A stretch of DNA of 64,000 nucleotides from the NCBI RefSeq assembly GCF_000415985.1, contig NZ_KE356561.1, positions 1,007,729 through 1,071,728 of the forward strand, read 5' to 3'. The DNA is from Haloquadratum walsbyi J07HQW2 (GTDB lineage: Archaea > Halobacteriota > Halobacteria > Halobacteriales > Haloferacaceae). Below are positions 56,616 to 64,000 of the stretch, in pieces (positions within the stretch are counted from its first letter, which is position 1; each line of letters begins with the position of its first letter). Below the pieces are notes generated by a model. The model ran no database searches and was not told the DNA's origin. It was given only the letters and a program-made list of their open reading frames with translations. The position numbers were made by a program, and so were the translations under genes.

Positions 56616-56911
56616 CTTAACAGTTCGTTGTATTTCAGCGAATCTTCCCGTTTTTGTTTCAAAATAAAGCACCGTATGCAAAGAAAATATAACAGATTAT
56701 ATTAATATATTATTATAGTTACAAATATAATATATATTACGTGTGATAGGATAGATGATATATTCATCACAACGATCATTTAATTATACTATAATTATTT
56801 TAGTTCAATAATTGAATTCTGCATTACTGTTTATACGATACATTGACTGAGTATATCAGAGGATAAGAGCAGAGATTGATATTTGTTCGTCAATAAAAGC
56901 AACTTATTTTT
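56616..56911. other. AT-rich gap upstream of PRC gene
   Basis: Extremely AT-rich, with long A/T runs at 56,690-56,820. It holds the PRC gene promoter. No ORF or RNA is supported. Confidence 0.5.
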
Positions 56912-58395
56912 GTGAACTGCCTCAGACTCCAAGGCTTCCTGTTTCTGTTTCAATGACGCGACTTGCAGACACCGACTCCTGAACAGAGTCCTCACCACGG
57001 TCGCAGTCTCCACAGGCGTAACTTCGGTCTGTCCCAGACCTAAGTCTCAGTCTAATTCCCGAAGACCACGAGACAGAGACAGAACATTACATGACGCGTT
57101 CAAGTCGCTTGCCCTTCCCTATCCGAGTTAAACCGACAACTCGGGCACGAGTGTTCCCTAACCCACAACCGCTTGTCGGTCTCGATACCACACTCAGCGC
57201 ACTCTTTCGTTGTCCCACGTGGATCCACTTGCACTTGCATTATGTGGGTGCCGTACAGGTCGCCCTTGTCTTGACTCTAGCATGTCGATGAATCCACGCC
57301 ACGCAGCATCCTGCTTGTTCTGAGCGTTCCCGCTAGATTGAACTATCCCTGAAACGGTCAGGTCCTCGTCTTCCACAAACACGGCGTCGTACTTGTTGCC
57401 GAGCCATGTGGAGAGCTTCTGTTGGAAATCTTTGACTTTACTTTCCTCTTCATCCGACAGTTTGCTTTGGCTACGTTTTGTCGCTGTTTCTCCCAGCCCC
57501 AGTTGGTGCTGTCTCGCTCTTCCCGAGAGAGACTGCGTTGGTCTCGACGCAATCGCTTGTACTCCCCGGAGAGGTCAAGCCAGTCTACACTTTCACTATC
57601 ACCGTCACTCATGTAGACGTAGTTCTAGTTCTGGACGCCGAGGTCAATGCCGACGCAATCCTCAGCTCAGGGTTCATATCATCTATTTCTGGCTTCTCGG
57701 GAAGCTTGGTGTCTTTGTCTCCGACTTCGAGACCGATTGTGACGTACCACTCACCAGTCGTCTCTTTTTTGAGCGTGACTTCTTTGGTGAGAGCGTTCGC
57801 GGGAATGTCGCGGTGGTACTGAATCGGGATGTCGCCTCTCTTGGAGAGCCAGAGGTCGCAGTTTGACCACTCGTACTCGTGTTCGGGTTCGGGTTCGAAG
57901 CCGGACTGCGAGTACGTCACGCTCTGGTACTTTCGTGGCGACTTCCACTTCCAGTTGAGCCACCCGACTTTGTGTCCGTTCTCTTTGTTATCGGAAAGGT
58001 TTGAGAGGTTCTTGTAGAATTGCTCAACTGTTTTCTGCAGTGCCTTCGAGTGGACTTCTGAAAACGTGCTCCACTCGTTTTATCTTTCCACTCGGTGAGT
58101 CGTTTTTTGATGCTGATACGCACTCCCAATTGTATTATTATCCGTGTCGAGTTCTTGATATTCGTAGCGGGTATGGTTATAGCCTTGTCGGTGGATGTAG
58201 ATATGACGTTCTGCCTCCGTGGCTACACCTGTTCTGTTCGGTCAGGGTAAGCACGAAAGCAGTAATCATACCATATCTCTTATTCACGCGCTGGCGCTAG
58301 GATGTATGAAAAATTGTGGTCTGTGGTAATGGTGTCGGCTTCATCCACACGGGGTCACATCAGTATCAAAGCCCCGTGGCATTCGTCTTGAATTG
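56912..58395 (-). mobile_element. Decayed IS1341-type (tnpB) element C
   Basis: Its right end starts with the same minus-strand AGTTCAC as elements A and D, with a small GCCT/AGGC hairpin. The left end probably includes the perfect CACGGGG/CCCCGTG hairpin at 58,348-58,378. No tnpA. The left limit is approximate. Confidence 0.65.
56930..58275 (-). pseudogene. tnpB: tnpB pseudogene of element C
   Basis: The N-terminus reads YCFRAYPDRTEQ near 58,250, then breaks. IHRQGYNHTRYEYQELDTDN appears one frame over, then a stop after HRVER. LSNLSDNKENGHKVGWLNWK, YSQSGFEPEPEHEYEW and LTKEVTLKKETTGEWYVTIG follow in other frames, and the zinc-finger end lies near 57,000-57,200. At least five frame changes or stops. 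This is the most decayed of the four. Confidence 0.75.
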
Positions 58396-58467
58396 CCTGT
58401 AAATGGTGTCGAAAGGACACATGTCAAAATTAACTATCGTTCCGAGAGGTGCAACATCATATACGAG

Positions 58468-58944
58468 TTAGCATTCTCCGAACTCATTAGCCGTGATACG
58501 GACAACAACAGTCTGATTAACCTGACGGAGGTCATACGATGGCAATGTCTTATCAGAGTTATCTGCATTTTTATAACGCCGTGTTACATACATCGGCTCA
58601 ACCAGGGACTCATCGACAACGCCATAAATAGCAAGGCGTTCACCGGTCTCTGCGGGCGAAATCTTCTCATCGCGGACAGCAGTCGCAAGTGGTCGACTCA
58701 ACCACTCATTATCCGTAATGCTTGGTTCGCGAATTATTGTCTGATCGACAAATCGGACAAGATACCATTCTAAATCATTACATAAGGAGACTGCCGCACC
58801 AAGGCTTACTGTTTCAACCGCCAGAGAATTCCTAAACGGTTCAGCGAACGAGTACGTAATAAGCGCTTCTCTCGCTGTTTCTCGAGAGAGGAGCTCATAC
58901 TGTACGTCCGTGCCCTGCTCGCCAAGAAAGCAGACAACGGTCAC
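58468..58944 (-). CDS. DUF5804 family haloarchaeal protein
   Basis: A 158-residue protein with a GTG start: MTVVCFLGEQGTDVQYELLS, then TAREALITYSFAEP, VETVSLGAAVSLCNDLEWYLVRFVDQT and EWLSRPLATAV, a pattern I recognise from DUF5804. It is intact although sandwiched between two broken IS elements. Its last 30 residues (TRRYKNADNSDKTLPSY...) look less constrained. Function unknown. Confidence 0.65.
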   Translation of the reverse strand: MTVVCFLGEQGTDVQYELLSRETAREALITYSFAEPFRNSLAVETVSLGAAVSLCNDLEWYLVRFVDQTIIREPSITDNEWLSRPLATAVRDEKISPAETGERLAIYGVVDESLVEPMYVTRRYKNADNSDKTLPSYDLRQVNQTVVVRITANEFGEC

Positions 58945-59027
58945 GCAGTAGCTTTCTCATAAGAAGATAAGACATTATCGCTACCATTATTCTCAAATAC
59001 GGCTTTTATAATATTGATATATCGGAT

Positions 59028-59282
59028 TCAATCTGCATCGAGCCATATAGTTGCACATTCCTCATTACAAAACGCGAGTAAGCGGCGCTCGCGTGTTAAT
59101 TTGGATCCGGGGGGTGGCGTTCGTTTACGATCTAATTCAACCTGACAATGACCACACATCTGATCGACTGATTCCCCACAGGTCGGACAAATTCGCGTTG
59201 TGTCTTTCCAGTCACTGCGGTGGATGACTTGTCGAACGGTCCATTCGGGAGTAGTTGGTGGAGAATAATGCGTTCCTGACAT
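59028..59282 (-). CDS. Small zinc-finger protein (DUF7576-like)
   Basis: An 84-residue protein with a treble of cysteine pairs: CPTCGESVDQMCGHCQVEL near 32-50 and CNEECATIWLDAD at the end. The last part fits small HTH-independent zinc fingers seen next to transcription genes in haloarchaea. It follows DUF5804 by 83 bp in reverse order of coordinates on the same strand. Function unknown. Confidence 0.7.
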   Translation of the reverse strand: MSGTHYSPPTTPEWTVRQVIHRSDWKDTTRICPTCGESVDQMCGHCQVELDRKRTPPPGSKLTRERRLLAFCNEECATIWLDAD

Positions 59283-59606
59283 ACTAATATATACGACTTC
59301 AAGACATGTAAATGCATTTTACACCGATTGTTCACGTAAAACCTTTTTTAAGCAGAATATGTTACCCTATATCGATGGATAAATGTACACATGATTACTC
59401 ATTTCTCCAATCTTAACTGATAGTATTGAAATAATAATTTCGCTTATTGAATTTAACTACGATTGGATTGAATGTATCGTTATATTCCTCAAATATTATG
59501 CGTCTCAATGTCTATTTGTAATTTATCAATACCAATCTCAGTGGTCATGATTCCACATGCTGTTATTTGGATTTATTGAAATAAACGATGGTACAATATC
59601 AGCCGA
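59283..59606. other. AT-rich gap before element D
   Basis: 324 bp of AT-rich DNA holding the zinc-finger gene promoter. No gene or strong structure seen; the sequence just before 59,607 would be the flank used as TnpB guide. Confidence 0.45.
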
Positions 59607-59611
59607 GTGAA

Positions 59612-60873
59612 CTACCCCTGCCTACTCGCCGCCTTCGGCGGCTCCTTCAGGCAGGGGCTTCCTGTTTCAACGACGCGCTTTGCAGGAACAGCCGCAGTTC
59701 CCGTGGGGAGCGCAGTCTCCACAGGCGTTCCTTCGGAGTGACCCACTGCTAGTTTGGAGAGTCCGCGAAGAAGAATGTTCCACGCTGCGTTTCCGTCTCT
59801 GTCCGCTTCGAAACCACAGCCAGGACAGGAATGTTTACGCACCCATAGCAGCTCCTCGGTTTCGACGCCACACTGAGCGCACTCTTTGGTGGTGCCACCT
59901 GGGTCAACCTCTACGAAGTGCGTGCCTTCGCGTTTGCACTTGTATTCGAACATATTCGTGAACGTGCTCCACGCCGCAGACGCCGTGTTGCGGCTGTTTC
60001 GTGGCGATTCCAGCATCTCCGCCACGGTGAGGTCTTCGACTGCGACCAAGTCGTACTCCCGAGCGTAGTATGCCGAGAGTTTGTGGAGGAAATCACGCCG
60101 CTTGCGTTTGATGTCAAAATGGCACTCAACAACACGCCGACGTTGCTTCTCCCAGTTGCTCGACTCGTACTCTTTGTGTGAGAGTTTCCGCTGCTCTCGT
60201 TCAAGCCTGTTGCGTTCGTCTAAGAGGTCGAGTGATTCGACTGCTGTGCCGTCTGTATCGTGGGCATACTTCAAAATGCCCACGTCAATCCCAACCATCT
60301 CGTCAGTGTCAATATCCGCTAGCGGTGGCTTGACTGGCGGTTCTGTGTCCATCTCGATACCGAAGATGGCGAACCACTCGCCGGTTTTCTCCTTTTGAGC
60401 GTGACTTATTTGATCGTGGCGTCTTCGGGCAGCGGTCGGTGGAGTTTGATGGGGATATCGGCGAGTTTCGACAGCGACAACATAGTCTGACCACCCTTCT
60501 TGTCGAGTTCGAAGCCAGACTGGTTGGAGGTGAAACTGCGAAACTCGCGTGGTGACTTCCACCGAAGCTCACCAACCGTGTAGCCCTGGTCTTTGAGCTT
60601 CCCGAGTGCATTGATGTTTGTCGCAATCCGGATGACTGTGGGCTGGAGCACTTTCGAATAGACGTCAGTGAGTGCGTCCCACCAGTCTTTGAGGTCGGGA
60701 AGCTCGTCACGAATAGTGCGGACACGCTGTTTGACTGTGCCCTCGTCTTCGGGAATTTGGTTGAAGCGGTACAGAGCGTGGTTGTAGAGTTGGCGGCAGG
60801 TATCGCGGTGATAGTCCAGTGTCTCACGCTGGCTGTTGGTCGACGTGAGGCGATACCTGTAGTTGTAGTTCAT
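59612..60873 (-). pseudogene. tnpB: tnpB of element D, lightly damaged
   Basis: MNYNYRYRLTSTNSQRETLD starts the TnpB. All later motifs are present: the RuvC Asp in VGIDVGILKYAHD, the Glu in LVAVEDLTV, the zinc finger CAQCG/CPGCG, and DRDGNAAWNIL. Two close lesions stop it: codon TAA at 60,406-60,408 where Glu is expected (ATIK-stop-VTLK), and a missing A in the run at about 60,393-60,396. Without them the protein would be about 420 residues. Confidence 0.88.
59615..59657 (-). ncRNA. Right-end hairpin of element D (putative guide RNA end)
   Basis: A strong two-part hairpin: CCCCTGCC(T) with AGGCAGGGG and an inner GCCGCC-TTC-GGCGGC. It overlaps the last codons of tnpB. In this family the guide RNA ends beyond this point, with the guide from about 59,587-59,606. 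Confidence 0.5.
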
Positions 60874-61291
60874 GCTCGTTGGTCTTCGATGTACTCCGTC
60901 AACACATCCAGTGAGACTTGTCCTGTCGAGATGAGACAGTACGAGTCGTTCCAGAAGGAGTCGCCCCACAGATCGGTTTTGAGTTCATCTGCGCACTCGT
61001 TGCGGATGCGTCAAGCAGTCGCACCTTTGATCGTGTTGATGAATTTCACGATCACGAGGTCTGTGGTTGGCTCGGTCCGGAACAGGATGTGGATGTGGAC
61101 GTGGTCGTCTTCGCCGTCGAGATTGATCAGTGTGACACCATACTTGTCCGCGAATCCCTCGATGACCCCGCGAATGAATTAAATTGGGTTCGCTCCTCGG
61201 TAAGGACACCACGCCGATACTTGATGGTGAGTATCAGGTGGTAGTGGAGTGAATGCACCGAGTGCGCTCCCGTGTCGAGGTCGTACTCCAT
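60870..61291 (-). pseudogene. tnpA: tnpA (Y1 transposase, IS200/IS605) pseudogene
   Basis: MEYDLDTGAHSVHSLHYHL starts a Y1 HUH transposase. HVHIHILFRT carries the HUH pair and VLTEYIEDQ the likely catalytic Tyr. One frameshift near 61,177-61,190 (EERTQFNSFAG then VIEGFADKYG in the other frame) and an in-frame TGA near 61,014 (where Arg is expected in ATARRIRN) inactivate it. The last codon overlaps the tnpB start as ATGA. Confidence 0.85.
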
Positions 61292-61386
61292 TTGATTTGT
61301 GGAGTATGTCTAGAGTCTAATAAAAAGAAGTTACGACTGCGTAGGCCTGTGGGTTGGAAATAGAACAGTGTATGAAAGACGATGAC

Positions 61387-61477
61387 GGCGCTGTATCCCC
61401 ACCCCCTCGCTACTGCGTTCGCTGTCCGCTCGCGCGGACTGCGACTGCGGTGCTCTTGAGGGAGGGGGCTGAGCGCC
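61387..61477. repeat. Left-end hairpin of element D
   Basis: GGCGCT pairs with AGCGCC; inside, CCCCaCCCCCTC pairs with GAGGGAGGGGG-like sequence. Homologous to the hairpin of element A at 30.1 kb. Confidence 0.6.
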
Positions 61478-61539
61478 TGCATTTAGTTAAACCTAGATAG
61501 AAGTCTACATTTACGGATCCAGATTGGGTCAAATTGGCA

Positions 61540-62745
61540 TTAAAATGTCGTGAGTTCATCATCAATAACACGTCTTGTAATACTTGTAACGTCAGCGAGT
61601 CGATTATCAATGATCGCTCGGATTTCAGGTTCAATTGCTTGAAGTGTGACACTTGGATCGGTCACAATCTTTGCATCCGCGATGTGTGGTTCATCAATCG
61701 GACGACCAATCTGTGAAAGAAGTCGGATTTGTAGGTCTCGGATTCCATCAACATTGGCAACGACCGACTCAGCGATATCGGTTGAAAGAAGATTATATAT
61801 TTTTCCGATATGATTTACTGGATTTTTCCCTGATGTGGCTTCCATACTCATTGGTCGATTTGGCGTGATGAGTCCGTTAGCACGGTTTCCACGACCAACA
61901 GACCCATCATCACCCATCTCAGCGCTTGTTCCCGTGACTGTCAAATAAATTGATCCAGTATCATAATCATCTGCGGTGTTGACCGCAACAGTGACCTCTC
62001 GGTTTGTATGTTTATATGCGACATCGGTAACGAAGGTACGGATATCTTCAATAGCATCAGTGTAATCTTCAAGATCAGCAACGTACCTGTCAATCATTGC
62101 GGCAGCAACAGTGATATCAATACTATCATTCTCACGTTTTCCCATTACTTTGATATCAGGACCAACAACGGGATGATCTTCAGCATATGTGCTATTGAGT
62201 TGCATCTCAACGGCTTGGACAATCCTTTCAGTCTCTGTGAGAGGCGCATGTCCGACACCGAATGAGGTATCATTTGCCATTGGAACCTCGGTGTCGTTCT
62301 CGCCAAAGACATCTTTGAGATCCCCAGATCCTTGTCCGAATCGAACATCGACGACGACGTCCGTTTCTAGGGTCAACGCTGGGATGTTCTCCCGAAGATA
62401 TGCTCGAGCCGCTTTTATTGCGGTTGAGTCAACTGGGAGTCGTTGGCCATCGTAGTTCTTTGTTGCACGCCCGACAATCAAAACATAGATTGGCTCAACC
62501 ACTTCCCCACCACCGAAGTCCGGAACTGATTCACCAGCTACCAACTGTGTTTCATCGGTATTATAATGTAAAACATGACCAACACGGTCGAGATAAAGTT
62601 TTGATAGCGCACGCGAAACGGTCTCTGCGATGCCGTCACAAATAGAGTCTGGGTGACCGATTCCCTTTCGCTCGACAATTTCGACCCGCTGATCTTCAAT
62701 AGCATCCCGGTTGGCTGCCTCGATTGCAATATTCCGCTTAGTCAT
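61540..62745 (-). CDS. mat: Methionine adenosyltransferase (archaeal type)
   Basis: A 401-residue enzyme making AdoMet from Met and ATP, of the archaeal family distinct from bacterial Met[17 protein letters not shown] starts it; [39 protein letters not shown] and [20 protein letters not shown] are family segments with the metal and ATP-binding residues. The Met at 62745 is preferred; a longer start adds 8 codons. The AdoMet feeds methyltransferases such as FlpA. Confidence 0.95.
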   Translation of the reverse strand: MTKRNIAIEAANRDAIEDQRVEIVERKGIGHPDSICDGIAETVSRALSKLYLDRVGHVLHYNTDETQLVAGESVPDFGGGEVVEPIYVLIVGRATKNYDGQRLPVDSTAIKAARAYLRENIPALTLETDVVVDVRFGQGSGDLKDVFGENDTEVPMANDTSFGVGHAPLTETERIVQAVEMQLNSTYAEDHPVVGPDIKVMGKRENDSIDITVAAAMIDRYVADLEDYTDAIEDIRTFVTDVAYKHTNREVTVAVNTADDYDTGSIYLTVTGTSAEMGDDGSVGRGNRANGLITPNRPMSMEATSGKNPVNHIGKIYNLLSTDIAESVVANVDGIRDLQIRLLSQIGRPIDEPHIADAKIVTDPSVTLQAIEPEIRAIIDNRLADVTSITRRVIDDELTTF

Positions 62746-62817
62746 TATTCCCGTTTTTTCATCGGTCATCCTATAACTTGTGGAAACCTTCTCAAGAGAA
62801 AATATTACTCATGAGAA

Positions 62818-63405
62818 TTAATTTGATGAGTCATCAAGAAGTAACCCAAGATATGAGGTTTGGATCTGATCGTCCGGGTCTACTCCCAAGGTCGCAAGCG
62901 TGTCAATGAGACCTGACCGCACAGCCGGGATATCTGATTCAGCCGACGTCGTCGCTTCAGCCTCGATAAACTCACCAAGGTCAGCAACAGTATCAAGAAC
63001 AATTGTGTGTGTGACATCGTCTGTATACGCAAGTGTGTAGATATCACGATCTTTCACTACAGTGGCAGCCGGATCGAATCCCAATTCATCGAGGATGTCA
63101 GCAACTACAGAGTCATCACCGACCGATACCTCATGTTCTTTACGTGTTTTTGATGTTGAATCAATCCGTGGACCCTTATATGTAAGTTCAGTCGTTGATG
63201 AGGTTGCGTCGCTTTTCTCATCAGGTATATGTCGCTTTTCTCGTCGGATTCGAAGCGCCTCATCCGTCGTTGCAAAATCGCGATGCGGTGCATTGTAATA
63301 TGTATCGCGCTGGGTGACATGTCTAACGTACGTCGAATTGGTTTCTGTGAGCGCGGACTCAATTTCATCGTGAGACGCACGGACTTTGAGTTCAACCTCG
63401 TACAC
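62818..63405 (-). CDS. CYTH-domain (class IV adenylate cyclase/thiamine triphosphatase-like) protein
   Basis: A 195-residue protein. YEVELKVRA at the N-terminus is the ExExK motif of the CYTH triphosphate tunnel fold; YYNAPHRDFATTDEALRIRRE and ELTYKGPR add the basic and acidic residues lining the tunnel. Members are CyaB-like cyclases or triphosphatases; substrate unknown. The GTG start at 63405 is the best available. It precedes mat on the same strand by 72 bp and may be cotranscribed. Confidence 0.85.
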   Translation of the reverse strand: MYEVELKVRASHDEIESALTETNSTYVRHVTQRDTYYNAPHRDFATTDEALRIRREKRHIPDEKSDATSSTTELTYKGPRIDSTSKTRKEHEVSVGDDSVVADILDELGFDPAATVVKDRDIYTLAYTDDVTHTIVLDTVADLGEFIEAEATTSAESDIPAVRSGLIDTLATLGVDPDDQIQTSYLGLLLDDSSN

Positions 63406-63678
63406 ATAGCTCTCGTATGACCGAATTGAAATAAATCGTCTGGTCCGTCGAAGCTCATCAGATAGTGGTTCGGAAGGTGCCCTCTCAAAATAATACGGTC
63501 AATGCACTCTCTTAGTCGCTCACGTAGTCAAGAAGGTCCTGAATTCAAATAGAATATGATATTTGGATAATACTCAGATTATGAGTTCACTAGCTTGACA
63601 ATTAATCACTGACTTGTGCGTAGTGATCTCCAGGGTCGAAACGTGATTCTTAAGAGTCAGACGGGAAATATTCAGTAT

Positions 63679-64000
63679 ATGAGTGACGAACCGCAGGCGG
63701 AAGAGGCCGATACGGCCGATTCGGGCATTCAAGACGGTGACTTTGTCCGTCTTGCATACACCCTTCGAACGCAGGAAGATGAATCTGTCATCGACACCAC
63801 TGATCCAGAGGTTGCTACAGAAGCAGGACTGGATGACGATGAGCGTGAATTTGAACCTCGTGTATTAGTTATTGGTGCAGGGCATCTGTTCCCGTCAGTC
63901 GAAGATGTTATTCTCGGAGCAGACGCTGGTGATAGCGGAACTGTTGATATATCTGCGGATGACGCCTTCGGTGAGTATGATGATGATGAAGTCCGAACGA
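63679..64000 (+). CDS. FKBP/SlyD-type peptidylprolyl isomerase (partial, cut by window end)
   Basis: The first 107 codons of an FKBP-type isomerase: GDFVRLAYTLRTQEDESVIDTT, then the FKBP strand with VLVIGAGHLFPSVEDVILGAD, then the IF-domain-like beginning DDAFGEYDDDEV. FKBP/SlyD isomerases help fold proteins by prolyl cis-trans isomerisation. The ATG (MSDEPQAEEADTAD) is preceded by a TATA-like TTCAGTATAT. The C-terminus lies beyond the window. Confidence 0.88.
   Translation, partial: MSDEPQAEEADTADSGIQDGDFVRLAYTLRTQEDESVIDTTDPEVATEAGLDDDEREFEPRVLVIGAGHLFPSVEDVILGADAGDSGTVDISADDAFGEYDDDEVRT

Larger units (their letters stand above)
59607..61493 (-). mobile_element. IS200/IS605 element D with tnpA and tnpB, both broken
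   Basis: The most complete mobile element here. The left end has the hairpin 61,387-61,477 (GGCGCT/AGCGCC around G/C-rich arms), then tnpA and tnpB overlapping by ATGA, then the right-end hairpin and GGGGTAGTTCAC. Few lesions suggest it was active recently. Confidence 0.85.

Noticed and set aside
59028-59282. Zinc-finger protein as antitoxin
   Set aside because: No toxin-like partner next to it; the neighbour is DUF5804 which is not known as a toxin.

Overview
The window comes from a halophilic archaeon. The predicted proteins are very acidic, the transcription and RNA-modification genes are archaeal (TFB, Nop5/fibrillarin, archaeal methionine adenosyltransferase, DacZ), the secreted binding protein has a Tat lipobox signal, and many small CxxC zinc-finger proteins occur. 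The DNA is AT-rich for a haloarchaeon, with long AT-rich gaps and many ATG starts only 20-35 nt from TATA-like boxes. This fits a low-GC square haloarchaeon such as Haloquadratum walsbyi; the species assignment is inference.

Layout. 0-0.5 kb: remnant of an IS left end. 0.6-8.5 kb: SRPBCC protein, a giant tandem GH15 glucoamylase divergent from a GH13 amylase, and a zinc-finger protein; malQ at 48.4 kb belongs to the same alpha-glucan metabolism. 8.6-17.9 kb: GT-C-like membrane protein, an iron(III)-type ABC transporter whose ATPase is split inside its TOBE domain, a GT75/RGP-like gene, a DCC thiol protein and a DUF123 protein. The binding-protein gene and the RGP-like gene carry the same 16-bp palindrome between TATA box and start. 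18-23.7 kb: a candidate structured RNA, then a lactate module (FAD/Fe-S dehydrogenase divergent from LctP permease). 24-26.5 kb: uncharacterised cluster with a HEXXH membrane protein. 26.6-28.6 kb: cysteine synthase with an internal acidic insertion, a thioredoxin-like protein and a tiny zinc finger. 30.2-46.6 kb: core housekeeping genes (DUF255 protein, purD, acetyltransferase, dacZ-mscS, tRNA-Leu, coaD, gshA, flpA-nop5, tfb, ogg). 48.4-56.6 kb: malQ, thrS, nadE, a TrkA_N-DHH fusion and a PRC-barrel protein. 58.4-64 kb: small haloarchaeal proteins, mat, a CYTH protein and the start of an FKBP/SlyD isomerase.

Mobile DNA is entirely of the IS200/IS605-IS1341 (tnpB) kind, and every copy is broken: 28.65-30.21, 46.64-48.26, 56.91-58.4 and 59.61-61.49 kb, plus an internally deleted derivative at 32.85-33.49 kb and a left-end remnant at 0.2-0.5 kb. 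The ends keep strong hairpins, including the 3' tnpB/right-end structures from which TnpB guide RNAs derive in this family.

Most notable: the shared iron-type operator that also covers a GT75-like gene; the split ABC ATPase; the tandem GH15 fusion; c-di-AMP-linked genes (dacZ-mscS, and a TrkA_N-DHH protein as a possible hydrolase); an RHH-like micro-ORF overlapping a tnpB start; and a GC-rich candidate RNA at 18.2 kb. I did not find a defence island, CRISPR array or prophage.
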